Assembly (NCBI GenBank): GCA_002812745.2 | Contig: NCSJ02000395.1 | Coordinates: 1-37,022, forward strand | Direction: 5' to 3' | Length of the DNA: 37,022 nucleotides | DNA from: Scytalidium lignicola | Lineage: Eukaryota > Ascomycota > Leotiomycetes | In this document: in pieces, positions 32,194-37,022 of the stretch | Position numbering within the stretch: the stretch's first letter is position 1 | Layout of the letters: every line of letters starts with the position of its first letter | Translations under genes and position numbers: made by a program | Notes under the pieces: generated by a model | What the model saw: the letters and a program-made list of their open reading frames with translations, nothing else | Database searches by the model: none | What the model was told of the DNA's origin: nothing

Positions 32194-33494
32194 TTAGAAG
32201 ACTGCGAGCAAGGCCATGGCACCGACGGCTGCAAGAGCCATTGGCTTGTTGGCGGCCGCGGAGTTTCCAGTGACCTGAGCTGGGGCAGATGGTGAAGAAG
32301 ATGGAGTCTCAGTTGCTGGAGGAGCAGGGGCAGGGGCAGGGGCGCTGGTAACTGGGACGCTCGTCTGAACAGTAACAGGAACCGAGACGGTGGTCTCCAC
32401 AGAGATAGGGACCACAGAAGTAGCTGGCACAGTGTACTTAGTGGTGCAGGTGACTGTGTTGACCTCGGTGACGGTGTTCACGACTGTAGATCCCTCCTTG
32501 ATGGTGGTGTAGCAGACCTCAGTGGCACTGGTAGTGGTATAGACTTCAGTCGTCACATACTCAGTGGTGACAGCAGTCTGGTAAACGGTTTGTGGCTTCT
32601 CGACGACCACGAGAGAAGTGCTGGTGTGGATGACAGTTACTGTAGCACCACCCTCAGTCTTGATCTCAGTAACTGGACAGTAGCTGGTGCTAGTCTCGTA
32701 TGTCACGGTCTCAACTCTAAAACCCAGATTAGCAGCCGGCTATGATACGATTAGAATAACTCTAGAGGGAACTTACGCAGTGGTGACCGGTGGTAGAGTG
32801 ACAACCTCGACGATTGTTGTGGGGATCACAGTCTCAACAGTGGAGGTAGTAGTGTAAGTCTTGGTGCAGATAGTACCAGACTCGGTCCTGTTAGAAAGAT
32901 TAGAAAAGATGTTGACGCCAATTGGAGACCTCGAACACTTACACAACTGTAGTAACTGGGCATACAGTGGTGAAGGTGGTGGTAACCTCAGTTGTTGTTG
33001 TTGCATACTCGGGAGGAGCAGTAGTGGTCTCACAGATCGTCGTAGGAATGACGGTCTCAATGGTCTTGGTAGTCGTGTAGGTCTTAGTGCAAGTGGTACC
33101 AGACTCAGTCCTGTCACAGTGTGTTAGAAGAACCAACAAAACATATAATATATCAGCCATTCAACACTTACACAACAGTAGTGACTGGGCAAACGGTGGT
33201 GTAAGTGGTAGTGACTTCGGTCGTTGTCGATTCGTACACAGGAGGGGCTGGAAGGGTAACAGTGGGGGTAGAGTAGCCGCCACATCCACCAACACAGCTG
33301 GTAACAGTGATGACCGAAGTTGTCGTCTTTGTGACCAGAGAGGTGGTGCCTGCACTAGAGATGGTAGATGTAATAGGGCAAACGGTTGTTGTTGTGAATG
33401 TTGTCAAAGTAACCGTTGTATCATTCCACCTGGGCATAAGACCCGAAGCAACGGCCGACGAGGCCAGCGCTAACAAAGCAAAAACTCCCTTCAT
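32194..33494 (-). CDS. Thr-rich GPI-anchored cell wall protein with duplicated exons, 374 aa
   Basis: Four exons on the minus strand: 33494-33172, 33110-32943, 32887-32777 and 32716-32194, phase-consistent and giving 374 aa. The N-terminus MKGVFALLALASSAVA is a signal peptide. The C-terminus has a Ser/Pro/Ala spacer, a likely GPI attachment region (TGNSAAANK) and a hydrophobic tail (PMALAAVGAMALLAVF). The mature part is Thr/Val/Ser-rich with regularly placed Cys, so it is probably heavily O-mannosylated and attached to plasma membrane or wall glucan. Exons 1 and 2 both end with TEVTTTYTTVCPVTTVV or its Phe variant, and exons 2 and 3 both begin TESGTxCTKTYTTT and continue with ETVIPTTI. Every intron is in phase 2, so the middle exons can be gained or lost without a frameshift. 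No enzyme domain is visible; a structural or surface role is likely. Confidence 0.88.
32777..33246 (-). repeat. Coding exon-intron tandem duplication within the wall-protein gene
   Basis: The end of exon 1, the whole of exon 2 and all of exon 3 share paired blocks: TTTEVTTTxTTVCPVTTVV before the intron and TESGTxCTKTYTTTxTxETV after it. Exon 2 (168 nt) and exon 3 (111 nt) are both multiples of three, bounded by phase-2 introns. This indicates duplication of a unit that included an intron. Confidence 0.75.
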
Positions 33495-36100
33495 TTTGAT
33501 TCTCTTTGTATTTTGGTAACGAGAAGACGGGTGTAGTTTTACAAGCAGGTAGTGAATGTGTTAACGGTAGCGAAGGTGAAAGTAACCGTAACGAAAGAGT
33601 TACTTTGTGTGATTCGAAAGAGGTCAGAGAGCAAAGACGATCTAACGAGGGATGATTCGAGTGCGGAATGAGGATACAAAGGGGATGAGAGAGAGGCTCT
33701 TTTTAAGTCAAAGAGGAAATGAGAATAACCTTGCATACCGTCACAAGGTGACTGTGCATACCAGGATGGGGGATTTTCTTGCTGGAGTGCTGTGTCTGGT
33801 AACAGCCTGGCATGGATCTTCTGAGTGCACGGCCGTGGAGCTGGGGTCTGATCGTAAATTGTGCCTTCAATTGCTCTTTCTACAGACGAAATTCCAACGC
33901 CGTTGGAGCCAAAAGGGGAGACTTGGAGAATACACCCTGGTCATTTCAACCATGTCTAGCCAGAGTGACCATGGAACGGTCTCGGATATTTTCCTGCTGC
34001 CCAGGCCAAATTCTATTCGCCATTGCCGTAGTACGAGTATTGAGTTGTTAATAGAAACTCACATGGAGCCCAAAGCCCAGCGAGGGTTGGTGGCAGGGGG
34101 ACGAGATGCGATGACGATGGTACTTAGTGGCAGCGGCCGAGGTAGATTGAAGATGACAGTGGAGAGGTCTCATGTACCTGTGTACCTGAAGAAGAGGTCC
34201 AACCTCGCCACTCACTCCGCTCCACAACTGTGGCGACGATAGATACGAGTTTCTCTAAATAAATGCTACTGGGATGTCGTGGCGAGGCGGTGGCTCCTGT
34301 TTAGTTAAGTTGGAGATCAACATATAACTATAGTTTTAACCTTAATAACCAAGTATTTCCAGGCTAGGATCAGAAGCTTGTTGTAATGGGCCGAAGCAAA
34401 TAAGAAATCTTGCCACAGTATAGTCAATACTGTGGTTTCGATATTGCCGAGTCCTGTCACTGAAAACAAGAGGTTGGGCCTTTGCTCTTCGTAATTCGGG
34501 TCGGATGGCGGGGAAGCAAAAACCACGGCCGTCTCTCTGCGTTGGCCAAGACGTTAAAAAGTTGGCCCCGTCCCATACGTCCCAACGACGCACTATTTCT
34601 ACAGCTTGTTTCAAAGGCACTGTTCTGGAGCTGCGAGGTACCATTAGTGTTCATGCATGCTCGTACGGCAGATTTGCGGCACTGAAGATAAGAAGTTGGA
34701 TTTGCCTCAATGGTTGGGATAGACAACCGGAAACCGGCATACTAGCTAACAGAATGCAGCATCTCGAAAGGTGAAAATGGTGTTGGGAGCTCTCATCGTA
34801 CCACCATAGTGAGGGTATTATTATGGTGGTGTCCAGGCTCTGCAGTGACGTAAGGCCCAACAACGTACTGTACAGTACAGTTCAGTACAATTCCAACCTG
34901 CATAGGTCTGACAATGGGCAGACGAAGCACGAGACATCCTGGCCAAAACTCCAAGCGGGATGAAAGTTGCGATGGTTACCTTTGTACGTACACAGGAGGA
35001 CTTCAGTCTATTGCAGGTGGACAAAACAGAAGTCCTCCAATTCTCCCGAGCTCCTCGCGGCCGCCTTTCGGCACACCAGAGCTTGGTCGTAGGGCCGAGG
35101 GCTGCAACGGAATGGATCCTATTGCTAAAATTTTCACCTTTTTTCCTTTCATTTTTTCCTTTTGGCGTTGCTATGTCTCGGTCATCAGCAAAACTAGAGT
35201 ACAGCTATTTTTGTAGTCGGCGGAGAAGCCAAAAGAGAAAGGCGCGCAAGGGGCGGAACATTAATTAAGCGATCGGGCTCGATTTGACGCCATCCGGAGG
35301 TCTTGGCGATAGGCGATATGCGATAGGCGCACTCTCTTTTCTCTCGGGTCCCTGTGTCAATCCACTGCCAACCCTGGCCCGGGCAAGAGAGATCGATCCT
35401 AGCGCTTGCAAATTCCCCCCAAAGCAAAAAGCCCCCAGCAGCCACCGCCTTGGCTTGCATCACTTGCTGCTCTTCCTTAGCTGCTTGGCAACTACGTTCC
35501 GGATTCTGGAGCCGACCGCCCAGTTTTTCCCCCTTACGATGCTCTGTTTACCTGCAGTATCTTGTTGTTGTGATTGTTTGCGATGCAGGTTGCTGTTGTT
35601 ACGGGTGTTGTTATTGTGATTGCGATTGCCAGGCGCCCACTCGCTGGGTTGGAATGGATGGAACAGTTGCTGCATGTCTGTGCCGACTGCATCTGCAAGC
35701 ATCCGATGTTGTGCCTGTTCTCCCAGACACCGGATTCTTGCTTTTGGCCTGTCTCCAGGGAACTTTGTGGTCCAGACGTACTTGACAGTCGACCCACACC
35801 ACCACCAGCCCTTTCCTCCTCCCTGCCACACCTACCAATCAACCTAGAGTTGTGTATTCACTCGCCTTGCCTTAAATTTAATTATTGGCTTTTGCAATTG
35901 GGTCGCGGGAAGTTGACACGGTGAACCAGGTCTCTTCAACAATCTCATTGATATTCTTCTTCTTTTGGAAACACTGTGGATTCTTTATGGCATGACATTT
36001 TCTGCAATCTGTACAACAGCATGCCATGCTACTGGACTCACATCCAGGATCGCGTGTGAGATCCGATTGGAAGGTTTTGTGAACAGTAATGTCTCATTCA
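33495..36100. other. Intergenic region upstream of the wall-protein gene
   Basis: About 2.6 kb between the wall-protein start and the 3' end of the Dml1 gene, both read leftward. Read on the minus strand, the first 200 bases are CT-rich leader. ACAGTACAGT-type motifs recur at about 34866-34890, and GTACGTAC occurs at 34984. The largest open frames (196 codons at 33652-34242 on the plus strand, and several of 100-140 codons near 35.4-35.9 kb) show no domains and overlap frames on both strands. Confidence 0.5.
33697..33710 (-). promoter_or_regulatory. Candidate TATA-like core promoter of the wall-protein gene
   Basis: On the minus strand, TGACTTAAAAAGAG lies about 205 bp before the start codon and is followed by a CT-rich tract (CCTCTCTCTC). 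This is the TATA-plus-CT layout common to strongly expressed fungal genes. Assignment is by position and composition only. Confidence 0.35.
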
Positions 36101-36890
36101 TTAGTCATCGTCCTCATCGGATCCACTATCCCATCCCTCTTCGTACGCTTCTGCTATCACACCAAGCGAGTTGTTGAGTGCTTCTCTCTCATCAACTCCA
36201 ATTGTTCTATTTACCACACCTTGCAGGGTTTTCAGTCGATAAGATACTGAAGTATCCGTGGTAAGTGATGTGTTGACTGATATTACTTCCGAGGAAGTAT
36301 CAGGGGGCGGTAGAGAGTAGATGTGGGGGAAACTATCTAGAAGTGGGAAGGGCAGGGTTGTCAATGTTCTGCATGGCGCCAGAAATTAGCAATACGAACC
36401 TAAACAAGAGAGAACGGAGCGACGAAATACGAGCTCGTGCTGTACGCGAGAATAAACAGTAACGAAGCAGAGAAGATTTGCTGCCATACTGACCTTGAAA
36501 TCATTGGACGGCCAGCAGCTCTTCTTCGGGCTCGTTCTAATCCTTCATCAGCTTCGCTAAATCCCGTGTCTCGTTGATACTCATTGCCACGGTAGTTCTC
36601 GGCCTGACCGAAAACATGGGTCCGCTTGAAGGTACGATGTTCTGGAGAATACGCCGGGAAGAATTCCATGTCGAATACAGTTGGTTCCTCCGGTTCTTGG
36701 TCATCTTCGGTCTCCATATCATTGATTCCATTATTGTTGTGGATTCTAGAATCTAGGCTTTGGGAAGTCACCTCTGATCTGATATGGTTGTTCTGGCTGT
36801 GTACTACAGATGAAGCATTTTGACCAATGCTCATTCGCAACTTAGCTATATTTTGATTGCCATTGACGTTTATAGCATTATGTATTCCGT
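36101..36890 (-). CDS. DML1: Dml1/misato-type protein, C-terminal part; 5' part outside the window or unresolved
   Basis: Two exons are readable on the minus strand: 36890-36494 and 36368-36101, joined by a GTCAGT to ATGCAG intron that restores the frame (RPMISR, then TLTTLPFPLLDSFPHIY). About 220 residues result. Family landmarks of Dml1 C-termini are visible in order: DGIHNAINVNGNQNIAKLR, an acidic linker, FDMEFF, HVFGQAENYRG, GLERARRRAAGRP, LLDSFPHIY, SYRLKTLQGVVNRTIGVDE, and the acidic end EEGWDSGSDEDDD. Dml1/misato is tubulin-related and in yeast affects mitochondrial DNA inheritance; in animals it affects mitochondrial distribution. The upstream boundary is taken at the acceptor CGTTAG because an in-frame TGA lies further upstream. 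The N-terminal tubulin-like region should lie beyond the right edge. Confidence 0.85.
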
Positions 36891-37022
36891 CTAACGTTTG
36901 AACATAATAAGGTGTATATCATGAACTTGCTCCTATATTATCTAATTATTGAATGCGTCGCTTATAGTGTTACAATATATGTTCCATCTAAGTTAGTTGT
37001 CCTGAGTTGGCGTACAATAAAC
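36891..37022 (-). other. Probable intron and possible next exon of the Dml1-type gene, unresolved
   Basis: The bases just upstream of the acceptor at 36891-36892 look intronic: AT-rich, with an in-frame stop. A GTAACA donor candidate near 36971-36976, read leftward, follows an open stretch near the window edge, but joining it gives the wrong phase with the downstream exon. The true donor may lie outside the window. Confidence 0.4.

Noticed and set aside
33652..34242. 196-codon plus-strand frame
   Set aside because: It lies antisense over the promoter of the wall-protein gene, with no domain and no plausible exon partners.

Overview
This window is nuclear DNA of a filamentous ascomycete (Pezizomycotina; a leotiomycete is my best guess, but nothing here proves the class). 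The reasons are many short introns of about 45-190 bp with GTRNGT donors and CTRAC-like branch points, large intergenic spaces, and gene families typical of this group: a Stm1-type ribosome factor, a Yap/Pap1-type bZIP, Mediator Med10, a Rua1-domain regulator, a Thr-rich GPI-anchored wall protein and Dml1/misato. I see no rRNA, tRNA, CRISPR array, intact transposon or virus. Ten single N bases, several beside homopolymers, point to a draft assembly; none falls inside a coding exon called here.

Layout. 1-1152 (-): Stm1/HABP4-like gene, cut by the left edge. 2015-3420 (-): 402-aa bZIP factor, which appears to need a GC-AG intron. 5614-7565 (+): 629-aa disordered nuclear-type protein rich in S/T-P-x-K sites. 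8228-8828 (+): Med10. 9445-11285 (+): 12-TM-type MFS transporter. 11583-12644 (-): unrecognised charged protein. 13187-13942 (+): proline-rich protein with a C-terminal amphipathic helix. 13943-20436: about 6.5 kb without a convincing gene, rich in simple repeats and in GTAC-containing short motifs, leading into 20437-22416 (+), a 629-aa Rua1-domain regulator with a probable 5' UTR intron. 22417-27027: a second gene-poor stretch of 4.6 kb, leading into 27028-29376 (+), a 741-aa PHD-finger protein. 29970-31466 (+): 3-isopropylmalate dehydrogenase (LEU2 type) with a 21-nt internal exon and a Leu3-type CCG-N4-CGG site just upstream. 32194-33494 (-): GPI-anchored Thr-rich wall protein made partly of duplicated, frame-neutral exons. 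36101-36890 (-): C-terminal part of Dml1/misato, cut by the right edge.

How the genes relate. This looks like an ordinary chromosomal stretch of mostly unrelated housekeeping and regulatory genes, not a biosynthetic cluster or a defence island. The clearest gene-to-regulation link is the Leu3-type site in front of the leucine biosynthesis gene. The two regulators (Rua1-domain and PHD) each sit behind very long non-coding upstream regions, which suggests complex control or long leaders. I found no clear new biological system. The most unusual items are the very small exons (21, 19 and 21 nt), the probable GC-AG intron, the exon-duplication structure of the wall protein, and the GTAC-dense upstream block. 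All exon boundaries below were read by eye and checked for reading phase; none is confirmed by transcripts.
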